A stretch of 5,968 nt of DNA, from NCBI GenBank assembly GCA_036146215.1, contig JAYYJN010000026.1, forward strand, positions 1 through 5,968, written 5' to 3'. The number at the start of each line of letters is the position of its first letter. The first letter of the stretch is position 1. Under the pieces are notes generated by a model, which was not told the origin of the DNA, made no database searches, and worked only from the letters and a program-made list of their open reading frames with translations. This document shows, piece after piece, positions 1 to 5,968 of this stretch. This stretch comes from UBA7805 sp036146215. Lineage in GTDB: Bacteria > Planctomycetota > Planctomycetia > Pirellulales > UBA7805. Both the position numbers and the translations under genes were made by a program.

Positions 1-575
1 AGTTGCCCGAGGGCGGCTCGCGCCTGCGGGTGCGTCGTATCTTTGGCAATCGCATCGAGCAGATGCTCTTCCGATGCTTTGTCGTTACCAACCTCGCCAT
101 GCAACTGCGCCAGTGCAATATTTGGCTCAACAAGTTGGGGACTGCGTTGTTTCCATCCCTCAAGCAGACGAAATGCCTGGTCTTGCCTATCTTGCTGCGC
201 CAATAAGACGGCGAGGCCCCGGTAACACTCTGGATGGTCTTCATAGTGATCCAGGCACTGGTTGTAATACCCTTCCGCTTGCGCTGCGTAGGCCGGATCT
301 CCGGTCGTGGTCGCGAGATGATGATAGGCAGCGGCCAAGTTGTAATAACTATCCGCATCGTCCGGATTTGCCGCCACAGCCTCCTCGAATTTCTGGATCG
401 CCGCGTTACTATCACCACGCTTAAAGTAACGGGTGCCGGTTGCATTGAGGTTATTGGAATGAACGCCACAACCAGAGCAACCCAGAACGATCGTGAGTAT
501 GACAACCTGCAGCATGATCGAACGGAAACAGGTGAAAAACATTAAGCTCAATGCACTCGACAATCTAGCCAACAT
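1..575 (-). CDS. TPR-repeat lipoprotein, 3' end cut by window edge
   Basis: The frame is open from an ATG at 575 to the left edge, giving 191 complete codons and no stop, so the C-terminus is missing. The N-terminus has a hydrophobic stretch (about residues 22-32) ending in VLGC, which looks like a lipobox with Cys33 as the lipidated residue. The mature protein would be anchored in a membrane. From about residue 46 on, TPR-like helix pairs follow: the first is clearest (YFKRGDSNAAIQKFEEAVAA, then NPDDADSYYNLAAAY), with further units at about 95-114, 115-148 and 149-182, and the start of another at the edge. TPR arrays are protein-protein interaction scaffolds, so no specific function can be given. 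Other in-frame ATGs lie at 542 and 515. Starting at 515 would leave a very short signal peptide without positive charge, so 575 is preferred, although no strong Shine-Dalgarno precedes any of the three. The TPR lipoprotein class is secure; the exact start and any partner are not. Confidence 0.85.
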   Translation of the reverse strand, partial: MLARLSSALSLMFFTCFRSIMLQVVILTIVLGCSGCGVHSNNLNATGTRYFKRGDSNAAIQKFEEAVAANPDDADSYYNLAAAYHHLATTTGDPAYAAQAEGYYNQCLDHYEDHPECYRGLAVLLAQQDRQDQAFRLLEGWKQRSPQLVEPNIALAQLHGEVGNDKASEEHLLDAIAKDTTHPQARAALGQ

Positions 576-656
576 GACTTATCTCGCTCGAAATAAAGGC
601 GAAGGAAATAGAACGGAAAACCCTGAGTGCGGGCGCACCTCACATCGCAGGGGCGG

Positions 657-685
657 ACGATAGCGGAGCAGGGGGGCAATCGCAA
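657..685 (-). promoter_or_regulatory. candidate sigma70-type promoter for the TPR lipoprotein gene
   Basis: On the minus strand a TTGCGA box (680-685) and a TATCGT box (657-662) are separated by exactly 17 nt. Each matches the sigma70 consensus at 4 of 6 positions. Transcription would begin near 650, giving a leader of about 75 nt before the ATG at 575. The remainder of this intergenic region (576-738) shows nothing else I can support. The assignment is by eye only. Confidence 0.35.
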
Positions 686-738
686 GACGGATTCATGCCG
701 CTAGACTAAAACGGCCGGAGAAAGCTGAATGCGGCGAA

Positions 739-774
739 GGCACTGCTAGCCGTGCCCGGCTAGAAGAACCGGGC
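739..774 (-). other. cluster of overlapping inverted repeats at the 3' end of the FHA gene
   Basis: Three perfect short inverted repeats overlap directly after the FHA stop codon. Hairpin A pairs 754-759 with 769-774 (GCCCGG/CCGGGC, touching the stop codon). Hairpin B pairs 746-751 with 758-763 (CTAGCC/GGCTAG). Hairpin C pairs 739-743 with 752-756 (GGCAC/GTGCC). B excludes both A and C, and A and C share three bases. No T-tract follows on the minus strand, so this is not a canonical intrinsic terminator. It may be a 3'-end-stabilising or factor-dependent termination structure, or chance in GC-rich sequence. Confidence 0.4.
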
Positions 775-1502
775 TAATCTTTTTTCTGTTTCTTCTGCCG
801 CAGTTTCCGGAGGGCGTCGCGGACGGCCGCCTGTGTGTCGGCCGGTTTCGCTTTTTCGGCATCTTCCAGAGACAGCTTTCCAGGCTCCTTGTGACCCGCC
901 TGTGATTTTTCGTCTACATTCAATTTCGAGTGCTCAGGCGTCGCATTTTTTGCCGCCATAATTTTACTGTCGGTCAGCTCACCAACGTTCAGGGTAGTCT
1001 TCTTAATCTGGTTTCGATCATGACTTGGATCCGTGCGACGCTGGGTGGCACCTTTAATAGAAACAAGGCCCGTATCTGATCCGCTCGGATCAGTCTCATC
1101 AAGCCAGTCATCGATACTATCCTCCCCGCCATGTGCCAATTTTGCGGACTGTTGTACCGCCCCTTCCACCGATTCGGTCGGCGGACGATTCTGTCCCCCG
1201 ATCGCCACATCCAACTGCACGAGAAACCGAAGTGGGCCGATCGCTAGCTCTGACCCGGATTGCAGTTCCTGTTCTCCGATCACTCGCACGCCATCCACCA
1301 ACGTGCCGTTTTTACTGTTAAAATCTCGCACAGCAACGTACCCGTCTTCAACAATCAGAGCGCAGTGGTGCCGGGAGACAACATCACTGTTCGGTCGCAA
1401 CTGGCAATCACGATCGCGACCAATGAAAAATTTGGGGCCGGAAACTGGAATTTCCTTGCCGCTGTGCGAACCGCCTATCACCACCAACTTTAATCGCACC
1501 AC
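774..1502 (-). CDS. FHA-domain protein with acidic linker and basic C-terminal tail
   Basis: The protein has 242 residues. An FHA domain, the phosphothreonine-peptide binding fold, spans about residues 4-97 with its signature residues present: GR at 28-29, SRHH at 43-46 and the N-x-NGT stretch at 62-67 (NSKNGT). No transmembrane segment, signal peptide or second catalytic domain is visible, so it is probably a cytoplasmic adaptor reading Ser/Thr-kinase output. Residues 104-220 are polar and low in complexity. They include an acidic DSIDDWLDE motif (128-136) and two TDPS tetrapeptides (137-140, 157-160). The C-terminus (about 223-242) is a predicted basic helix, AVRDALRKLRQKKQKK. From memory, planctomycete FHA proteins share this layout, but I cannot verify that here. 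The start is one of two tandem GTG codons (1502 or 1499). GGGGAG at 1506-1511 sits 6 nt from the 1499 codon but only 3 nt from 1502, so 1499 may be the true start. The gene appears transcribed alone. Its kinase and ligand are unknown. Confidence 0.88.
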   Translation of the reverse strand: MVRLKLVVIGGSHSGKEIPVSGPKFFIGRDRDCQLRPNSDVVSRHHCALIVEDGYVAVRDFNSKNGTLVDGVRVIGEQELQSGSELAIGPLRFLVQLDVAIGGQNRPPTESVEGAVQQSAKLAHGGEDSIDDWLDETDPSGSDTGLVSIKGATQRRTDPSHDRNQIKKTTLNVGELTDSKIMAAKNATPEHSKLNVDEKSQAGHKEPGKLSLEDAEKAKPADTQAAVRDALRKLRQKKQKKD

Positions 1503-1658
1503 CTTCTCCCCGACGCTGCTGATATAAAACCGCTGTGCAAACCATTGAAAATATCATCGGCGCACAAGCGAACGGACCGACGCTCTCAGTCCGAGGTGAA
1601 CGTTAAGATAAAAAATGATGGATTATGGAGAAGATTCACCCCGAATCGGCCACGACTC

Positions 1659-1671
1659 CTGCGACTCGCAG
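1659..1671. repeat. 13-bp palindrome overlapping the start of the FHA promoter region
   Basis: A perfect inverted repeat, CTGCGA-G-TCGCAG on the minus strand, has 6-bp arms around one central base. It includes the last two bases of the candidate -10 box and covers the expected transcription start. It could be an operator for a dimeric regulator or merely a chance palindrome. A weaker repeat, GATTC-N5-GAATC (1633-1647), lies just downstream. Confidence 0.35.
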
Positions 1672-1698
1672 TATACCCCAAATAGCAACGGGACCCAA
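1670..1698 (-). promoter_or_regulatory. candidate sigma70-type promoter for the FHA gene
   Basis: On the minus strand a TTGGGT box (1693-1698) is followed after exactly 17 nt by TATACT (1670-1675). TATACT matches the -10 consensus at 5 of 6 positions; the -35 match is weak, with only TTG conserved. Transcription would start near 1663, leaving a leader of about 160 nt before the GTG start. The gap between this gene and the upstream ligase-like gene (1503-1745) holds no coding region that I can support. Confidence 0.4.
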
Positions 1699-1745
1699 AC
1701 AAAAATGATTGCTTTCCATGACTGAAAATCAAACTTTGGCAAAAA

Positions 1746-2504
1746 TTAACGCTTTTTTGTCCACTTTTCACTCCCATATTTTTCCGTCGCAAGCTGCGTA
1801 CACATCTTCTGCTGGATTGGATCGATCGTAATCGGCTGGAGGACAAGATGAGCATTTTCAGCAATTCTCGCGCTCCAGCGACCGATAAGTTCATCGACTG
1901 GGCAGGGAGACACTTGGTCGAAAAGTCCCTGTAGGTGGGGCGCCAGTGGAGAGGAATTTAGCAGTAGGCTCCCATGCTGGAGGATACTACCCCGATAACT
2001 CCGCTGAGCACTACCTAGAATTTTCATGTCGCCGATTTCCAGATCCCAACGACTACGCCTTTCAAAACAGAGAAAGGGGTCTGCATCGGACGCGGAAGTC
2101 GACACGGAGAACTTCAGTTCGGATCCCATTTGCATGAACACATCGACCAATGCCTGGTGCACCCAACGATAAATCCACTCCGCACCTTTTTCCTGGCTAA
2201 AAAATCGGGAAAGACGAACGCCCCGCGGCAAGCATAAGCTGTATGTTATTTCCCGGTCATGCAGTATTGCACCGCCACCGGTCGTACGACGAACAACCGG
2301 GCACGACCGCATGGATGAATGCGATCCTCTCGCCGCAAATGCCTGAAAGTAACCCAGAGAGAGTGTCGGCTCGGACCAGCTGTAAAATCGGAGGATCGGA
2401 ATTTTGGTTTGTGCGACCAGTTCTAGTAAGGTCTCATCCACCGCCATGTTCACCTTCCCCGACTGAGGAGGATCAACCATGAATTGACAAGTGATCGATT
2501 TCAT
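1746..2504 (-). CDS. lipoate-protein ligase A / LipM-type octanoyltransferase family protein
   Basis: This is a BPL_LplA_LipB-fold enzyme of 252 residues (numbering below counts the upstream TTG codon as residue 1, so the ATG is residue 2). Family motifs run in order: N-M-A-x-D-E at 20-25, the acyl-binding loop RRTTGGGAILHD at 73-84, LCF at 146-148, and KILGSAQR at 162-169 followed by LQHGSLLL at 176-183. Lys162 corresponds to the invariant catalytic lysine. Cys147 sits in the position used as acyl nucleophile by LipM octanoyltransferases, so the protein may transfer octanoate from acyl carrier protein to GcvH rather than ligate free lipoate with ATP. It lacks the C-terminal accessory domain of E. 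coli LplA. It follows gcvPB by about 100 nt with no terminator seen, which suits a role in acylating GcvH. The ATG at 2504 is chosen because GAGGG (2511-2515) lies 6 nt upstream; an adjacent TTG at 2507 would be only 3 nt from it. The family is certain; ligase versus transferase is not. Confidence 0.9.
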   Translation of the reverse strand: MKSITCQFMVDPPQSGKVNMAVDETLLELVAQTKIPILRFYSWSEPTLSLGYFQAFAARGSHSSMRSCPVVRRTTGGGAILHDREITYSLCLPRGVRLSRFFSQEKGAEWIYRWVHQALVDVFMQMGSELKFSVSTSASDADPFLCFERRSRWDLEIGDMKILGSAQRSYRGSILQHGSLLLNSSPLAPHLQGLFDQVSPCPVDELIGRWSARIAENAHLVLQPITIDPIQQKMCTQLATEKYGSEKWTKKR

Positions 2505-2510
2505 CAACGA

Positions 2511-2515
2511 CCCTC
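2511..2515 (-). promoter_or_regulatory. Shine-Dalgarno deciding the start of the LipM/LplA-like gene
   Basis: GAGGG on the minus strand lies 6 nt before the ATG at 2504 and 3 nt before the in-frame TTG at 2507. The spacing favours the ATG. Confidence 0.6.
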
Positions 2516-2607
2516 ATGAAAAGCTTCTATGCAGCACGGCAAAGCCTGAAGGTTCGGGGGAATGGCAGCAGATAGCAAGGCCATCGGGATCTACCGACTT
2601 GCAATGT

Positions 2608-4083
2608 CTATTCGTCTGCGGATTGTTGCCACCGCAGTTTCGGTTTTCGTGCCGCAGTAACCTCGTCAGGTCGACTGACCAGCGTCGTGTGCGGTGCATC
2701 ATGCAGTAAGTCTGCCGCCTCCTCGGTGACACGGAAAAGTGTTTCCGCAAACTTATCCAACATCTCCTTGCTCTCGGTTTCGGTGGGCTCAATCATCACT
2801 GCCTCTTTGACCGTCAGAGGAAAATACACGGTGGGGGCATGAAACCCATAGTCGAGCAATCGCTTTGCCAGATCCATTGCCGAAATGTCTGATTCGCTTT
2901 TGAGTTGAGCAGCGGAAGCTACAAATTCATGCATGCAGCGATCGCCTTGAGGCACCGGAAGAAAATGCTTAACGCGACTGAGCAGATAATTGGCATTCAA
3001 GACCGCATTTTCAGAAACGCTGCGAAGCCCCTCCGGTCCATGTGTCAGCAGGTAACAATAAGCCCGCACCAGCACGCCGCAGTTCCCGAAAAAACTTCGA
3101 ACGCGTCCGATGGATCGTGGCTGATCCCAATCAAGTCGATATTTAAAACCATCTTCCGTCTCTTCGCGAGCCACCCGAGGAACCGGCAGGTAGGGTCTTA
3201 ACTTTTGGGCAACCGCGATCGGACCGGCGCCGGGTCCACCACCGCCGTGCGGGCCGCTGAATGTTTTGTGCGGGTTAAAGTGCATCATGTCGGCGCCAAA
3301 ATCACCCGGTCGGGTGATGCCGAGAATGGCATTCATGTTCGCACCGTCGAGATAGATGAGTCCACCCCGCGCGTGGACTTCATCTGCGATCTCCGAAATC
3401 CCTCGCTCAAAAAGCCCCAGCGTATTCGGATTTGTGATCATTAACACGGCAACCGATTCATCGAGCTTCGACATCAGATCGTCCCGATCGACAAAGCCAT
3501 CTTTTGTGCTCTTTACGGTGACAGTGTCAAAGCCGCACATCCGCGCACTGGCAGGGTTGGTCCCGTGTGCCGAATCCGGAGAAAGCACCTTCGTACGATT
3601 CTCTCCGATGTCGCGGAAATGTGCCGCTGCAACCATCAACGCGGTTAACTCTCCGTGGGCCCCGGCGGCCGGTTGCAAACTTACCGCATCCAAACCGCTT
3701 ATCTCCTCCAACATCTGCTGCAGCTCAAAAAAGATGCGCAATAATCCCTGCAAGCTACTCTCCGATTGATAGGGATGCACATCCACTACGCCGGGGATCG
3801 AGGCAAGTCGCTCGTTTCGCTTCGGGTTATATTTCATTGTGCATGAACCGAGCGGATAAAAATGTGTGTCAACCGACATGTTCAGCGTGGAAAGATTGGC
3901 ATAGTGGCGCACAATCTCAGGCTCCGAAACCTCCGGCAAGCTAGGAAAGGTTTTCGCAAGAAATCGCTCGGGAATGACCTGCTCCACCGGTTGCTCCGGG
4001 ACATCGACCGTCGGCAGAGATACGGCACTGCGGCCGGAACGGGACAATTCAAAAATGAGTTGCGAGGCGTGTTTATTTCGCAT
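2608..4083 (-). CDS. gcvPB: glycine dehydrogenase (decarboxylating) subunit 2, P-protein C-terminal half
   Basis: This is the PLP-carrying subunit of the split P-protein of the glycine cleavage system. With GcvPA it decarboxylates glycine and loads the aminomethyl group onto lipoyl-GcvH (EC 1.4.4.2) in the cytoplasm. The 491 residues match the usual length of about 480-500. Visible signatures are DTHFYPLGSCTMKYNPKRNE at 72-91, the PAAGAHGE stretch at 138-145, the DGANMNAI segment at 246-253, and the cofactor site NPHKTFSGPHGGGGPGAGP at 270-288, with Lys273 as the expected Schiff-base lysine. The ATG at 4083 overlaps the gcvPA stop by 11 nt. It has its own GGAG (4090-4093) 6 nt upstream inside gcvPA, so the two subunits are probably translationally coupled, fitting their obligate pairing. 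All key residues look intact. Identification is secure. Confidence 0.97.
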   Translation of the reverse strand: MRNKHASQLIFELSRSGRSAVSLPTVDVPEQPVEQVIPERFLAKTFPSLPEVSEPEIVRHYANLSTLNMSVDTHFYPLGSCTMKYNPKRNERLASIPGVVDVHPYQSESSLQGLLRIFFELQQMLEEISGLDAVSLQPAAGAHGELTALMVAAAHFRDIGENRTKVLSPDSAHGTNPASARMCGFDTVTVKSTKDGFVDRDDLMSKLDESVAVLMITNPNTLGLFERGISEIADEVHARGGLIYLDGANMNAILGITRPGDFGADMMHFNPHKTFSGPHGGGGPGAGPIAVAQKLRPYLPVPRVAREETEDGFKYRLDWDQPRSIGRVRSFFGNCGVLVRAYCYLLTHGPEGLRSVSENAVLNANYLLSRVKHFLPVPQGDRCMHEFVASAAQLKSESDISAMDLAKRLLDYGFHAPTVYFPLTVKEAVMIEPTETESKEMLDKFAETLFRVTEEAADLLHDAPHTTLVSRPDEVTAARKPKLRWQQSADE

Positions 4084-5443
4084 GAATCACTCCACTCGTT
4101 GTCTGCTCCGTGACGAACTCCACAAACCGATCGATCTGCCTCCGTGATCGCTTCTCAGTCACCGCAAAAAGAAAACAGTCTTCGAGATCGGGATACCAGC
4201 GCCCCAGTGGCACACCGGCAAAAATCCCCGCCTGTTCGGCATTGGCCATTAATTCCGCCACGGCGTTTTCCCGATCACGAATCACAAATTCCTTAAAAAC
4301 AGGTTGTTCGAACAGAACCTCCAGCCGCTCGGTCGCAGCGATCTGCTGGCGTGCGTATGCGGTCTTTTGCAAACATAACTCAGCAACCGACCGCAGTCCC
4401 ACCGGCCCCATTGCCGCCAGATAGACGCTTGCTCGCAACGCAAAGAGCCCCTGGTTGGAGCAAATGTTGCTGGTCGCCTTGTCGCGGCGTATATGCTGCT
4501 CGCGGGTTTGCAGCGTTAGCACCCAACACCGATTTCCTCTGCGATCGATCGTTTGTCCGGCAATCCTTCCCGGTAAACGGCGGACAAAGCTCTCCCGACA
4601 CGCCATCAACCCCAAATAGGGGCCACCATACTGCATTGGCGTTCCAAGAGATTGCCCCTCGCCAACAACGATATCTGCACCGTAGTCGCCAGGGCGTTCC
4701 AGGATCCCCAGGCTAATGGGATCGACTACCGATACGATCAACGCGCCAGATGCATGAACTGTTTGCACAATCGGATGCACTTCTTCAAGACACCCGAAAA
4801 AGTTGGGGTGCTGCAGCAGCAGACACGCCGTGTTGTCAGTCAGTGCATCGGCCAGTGCGGTTTGGTCGATGATACCGCTGGGGCATGGAATGGTGACCAC
4901 CTCTGTCTCCAGGGGAGCGAAATAGGTCTCGACTACTTGGCGATACTCGGGGTGGACGCTCTCTGCAACCAGCACACGACCACGTCGTCGCGTTACGTCG
5001 AGACTCATCAACACACCTACGACTGTGGCCGAACCGCCGTCGTACAAACTCTGATTAGAGACGTCCATGGCGGTCAACTCACAAACCATCGTCTGGTATT
5101 CAAACATGGCCTGTAAATTCCCCTGGCTTACTTCCGGTTGGTAGGGAGTGTAAGAAGTGTAAAATTCACCGCGAGAAGCGACGTAGTCTACGACCGCCGG
5201 AATGAAATGATCATAGCTTCCGGCACCTAAAAAACAGACCGTATCAGCGGGCGATCTGTTTTGTGCGGCAAGCTGGCCAAGATGCTCGGTGAGTTGCAAC
5301 TCGCCCATCGCCTCAGGCAAATGCAGAGGTCTCTGCAGACGAAGTGAATCGGGGATCGCTGCAAATAGTTCTTCAATCGAAGCGCAGCCGATCGCTTCAA
5401 GCATCGCTTGCTGGTCTTCGGGCGTGTTATAGAGATACGACAC
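4073..5443 (-). CDS. gcvPA: glycine dehydrogenase (decarboxylating) subunit 1, P-protein N-terminal half
   Basis: This is the non-PLP-lysine subunit of the split P-protein, which pairs with GcvPB to form active glycine decarboxylase. The 456 residues match the family's normal length (about 440-460). Characteristic stretches are FLGAGSYDHFIPAVVDYVAS at 71-90, the FYTSYTPYQPEVSQG segment at 94-108, GEGQSLGTPMQYGGPYLG at 261-278, and PGRIAGQTID at 291-300 followed by LQTREQHIRRDKATSNIC at 311-328. The N-terminus (MSYLYNTPEDQQAMLEAIG) aligns naturally with the family, which supports the GTG start at 5443. Its Shine-Dalgarno AGGAGG (5455-5460) is embedded in the last glutamate codons of gcvH, 11 nt away, and only 3 nt separate the gcvH stop from this start. 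The reading frame shows no frameshift or missing segment. Identification is secure. Confidence 0.97.
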   Translation of the reverse strand: MSYLYNTPEDQQAMLEAIGCASIEELFAAIPDSLRLQRPLHLPEAMGELQLTEHLGQLAAQNRSPADTVCFLGAGSYDHFIPAVVDYVASRGEFYTSYTPYQPEVSQGNLQAMFEYQTMVCELTAMDVSNQSLYDGGSATVVGVLMSLDVTRRRGRVLVAESVHPEYRQVVETYFAPLETEVVTIPCPSGIIDQTALADALTDNTACLLLQHPNFFGCLEEVHPIVQTVHASGALIVSVVDPISLGILERPGDYGADIVVGEGQSLGTPMQYGGPYLGLMACRESFVRRLPGRIAGQTIDRRGNRCWVLTLQTREQHIRRDKATSNICSNQGLFALRASVYLAAMGPVGLRSVAELCLQKTAYARQQIAATERLEVLFEQPVFKEFVIRDRENAVAELMANAEQAGIFAGVPLGRWYPDLEDCFLFAVTEKRSRRQIDRFVEFVTEQTTSGVIHAK

Positions 5444-5446
5444 CGG

Positions 5447-5860
5447 TTAATGTTCCTCCTCAGCACACATTTTAGTATAGGCCCCATGATCCATTAAGTG
5501 TGCACAATTGGCACCGGATTCAAGACTAATTTTTGCGATCCAACCACGTCCGTATGGATCCTCGCCGAGCCATTCGAGCGACTCGGGAAGTTCCTGATTC
5601 ACCGCCAAAACTTCACCCGCCACCGGGCTATAGATATCGCTCACAGCCTTGACCGACTCAACCTCGCCGAGGGACTCTCCCGGTTGCACTTTCTGGCCCA
5701 CTTGGGGCAGCTCCAGAAAAACCAGATCGGTCAAAGCCTCTACCGCAAAAGCTGAGATACCCACGGTCGCGGTTATTGGAGCCTCGTCGGAATGTTCCTC
5801 GCCTCCATCAACGTAGACCCATTCATGCGTTTTTGCATATTTAAGTTCTTCCGGTTTCAC
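5447..5860 (-). CDS. gcvH: glycine cleavage system H protein (lipoyl carrier)
   Basis: The small lipoylated shuttle protein (137 residues) accepts the aminomethyl group from the P-protein and presents it to the T and L proteins. The lipoyl-domain core is clear: KYAKTHEWV near the N-terminus, VGISAFAVEALTDLVFLELP at 33-52, and ESVKAVSDIYSPVAGEVLAVN at 68-88, with Lys71 as the lipoylation site, followed by DPYGRGWIAKI. A short acidic insertion, GGEEHSDEAP at 19-28, lengthens the loop after the first strand relative to E. coli GcvH (129 residues). The start is GTG at 5860, with GGAAGGAA (5867-5874) upstream and its AGGA core 7 nt from the start. The C-terminal glutamate codons double as the ribosome binding site of gcvPA. 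The same operon supplies its partners and a probable lipoyl-modifying enzyme. Identification is secure. Confidence 0.97.
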   Translation of the reverse strand: MKPEELKYAKTHEWVYVDGGEEHSDEAPITATVGISAFAVEALTDLVFLELPQVGQKVQPGESLGEVESVKAVSDIYSPVAGEVLAVNQELPESLEWLGEDPYGRGWIAKISLESGANCAHLMDHGAYTKMCAEEEH

Positions 5861-5939
5861 CTGCTTTTCCTTCCGTATATTGATGGAACCAAAATCAAAT
5901 TCTATTCACCTCGTTAGCCCACACTCACAAACACCGGAT

Positions 5940-5968
5940 CTAGGGTACCACGCGTTTGTAAAAGGGCA
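5940..5968 (-). CDS. gcvT: probable C-terminal end of aminomethyltransferase (GcvT), cut by window edge
   Basis: Reading leftward from the right edge, one minus-strand frame encodes PFYKRVVP and then a TAG stop (5940-5942). A PFYKR-like ending is, to my knowledge, common at the C-terminus of GcvT proteins, and gcvT commonly precedes gcvH in such operons. The stop lies 79 nt before the gcvH start. Only eight residues are visible, and the other two minus frames are also open for a short distance (to TGA or TAA near 5905-5916), so this call leans on gene order. The spacer 5861-5939 shows no convincing promoter or riboswitch. Confidence 0.5.

Noticed and set aside
1033..1527. Plus-strand open frame of 164 codons
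   Set aside because: It lies antisense to the FHA gene, has a composition typical of a shadow frame with no recognisable domain, and the opposite strand carries clear FHA motifs.
1741..1760. A/T inverted repeat CAAAAA-N8-TTTTTG across the stop codon of the LipM/LplA-like gene
   Set aside because: The stem is almost wholly A-T with no GC core, so it would be too weak to act as an intrinsic terminator.
1586..1894. Minus-strand open frame of 102 codons overlapping the end of the LipM/LplA-like gene
   Set aside because: It is out of frame with the real gene for half its length and extends into the intergenic region without a convincing ribosome binding site or domain.
4652..5116. Plus-strand open frame of 154 codons
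   Set aside because: It is antisense to highly conserved gcvPA sequence and its translation shows no family features.
5861..5939. TAGAAT and TTGTGA boxes upstream of gcvH as a promoter
   Set aside because: The spacing is about 20 nt, too long for a normal sigma70 promoter, and the context favours gcvH being inside a longer operon.
5861..5939. Glycine riboswitch before gcvH
   Set aside because: The 79-nt spacer is too short for the tandem aptamer, and I see none of its conserved stems. One could still exist upstream of gcvT outside the window.
1..5968. A novel defence, mobile or otherwise undescribed gene cassette
   Set aside because: The genes are housekeeping glycine-cleavage functions plus FHA and TPR proteins. 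There are no transposases, integrases, nucleases, direct-repeat arrays or abrupt composition changes visible.

Overview
The window reads as an ordinary chromosomal stretch from a planctomycete, most likely a Pirellula/Rhodopirellula-type organism. That placement rests on three things: moderate GC content; the style of the FHA protein (FHA domain, acidic DWL-type motif, basic LRK-type tail); and a glycine-cleavage operon with a split P-protein followed by a LipM/LplA-type lipoyl-protein-modifying gene. The placement is inference from protein style, not from a marker gene.

Every supported gene lies on the minus strand, so transcription runs right to left. From the right edge come: a few codons that look like the end of gcvT (5940-5968, tentative); gcvH (5447-5860); gcvPA (4073-5443); gcvPB (2608-4083); and a LipM/LplA-family gene (1746-2504). 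The junctions are tight: 3 nt between gcvH and gcvPA, an 11-nt overlap between gcvPA and gcvPB, and about 100 nt before the ligase-like gene. This is one functional unit. The gcvPA/gcvPB dimer decarboxylates glycine, GcvH carries the aminomethyl group on its lipoyl lysine, GcvT would pass the one-carbon unit to tetrahydrofolate, and the LipM-like enzyme would attach the octanoyl or lipoyl group to GcvH.

After a gap of about 240 nt, with a candidate promoter and a 13-bp palindrome, comes a monocistronic-looking FHA-domain gene (774-1502). Its stop codon is followed by a cluster of three mutually exclusive inverted repeats. A second gap of about 200 nt carries another promoter-like element and leads into a TPR lipoprotein gene (575 to 1) that runs off the left edge.

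I see no mobile element, CRISPR array, tRNA, rRNA, toxin-antitoxin pair or defence-like cassette. Plus-strand open frames are all antisense shadows of these genes. The most worthwhile points are the LipM-versus-LplA identity of the ligase-like gene inside a gcv operon, the uncharacterised tail of the FHA protein, and the two structured intergenic regions.
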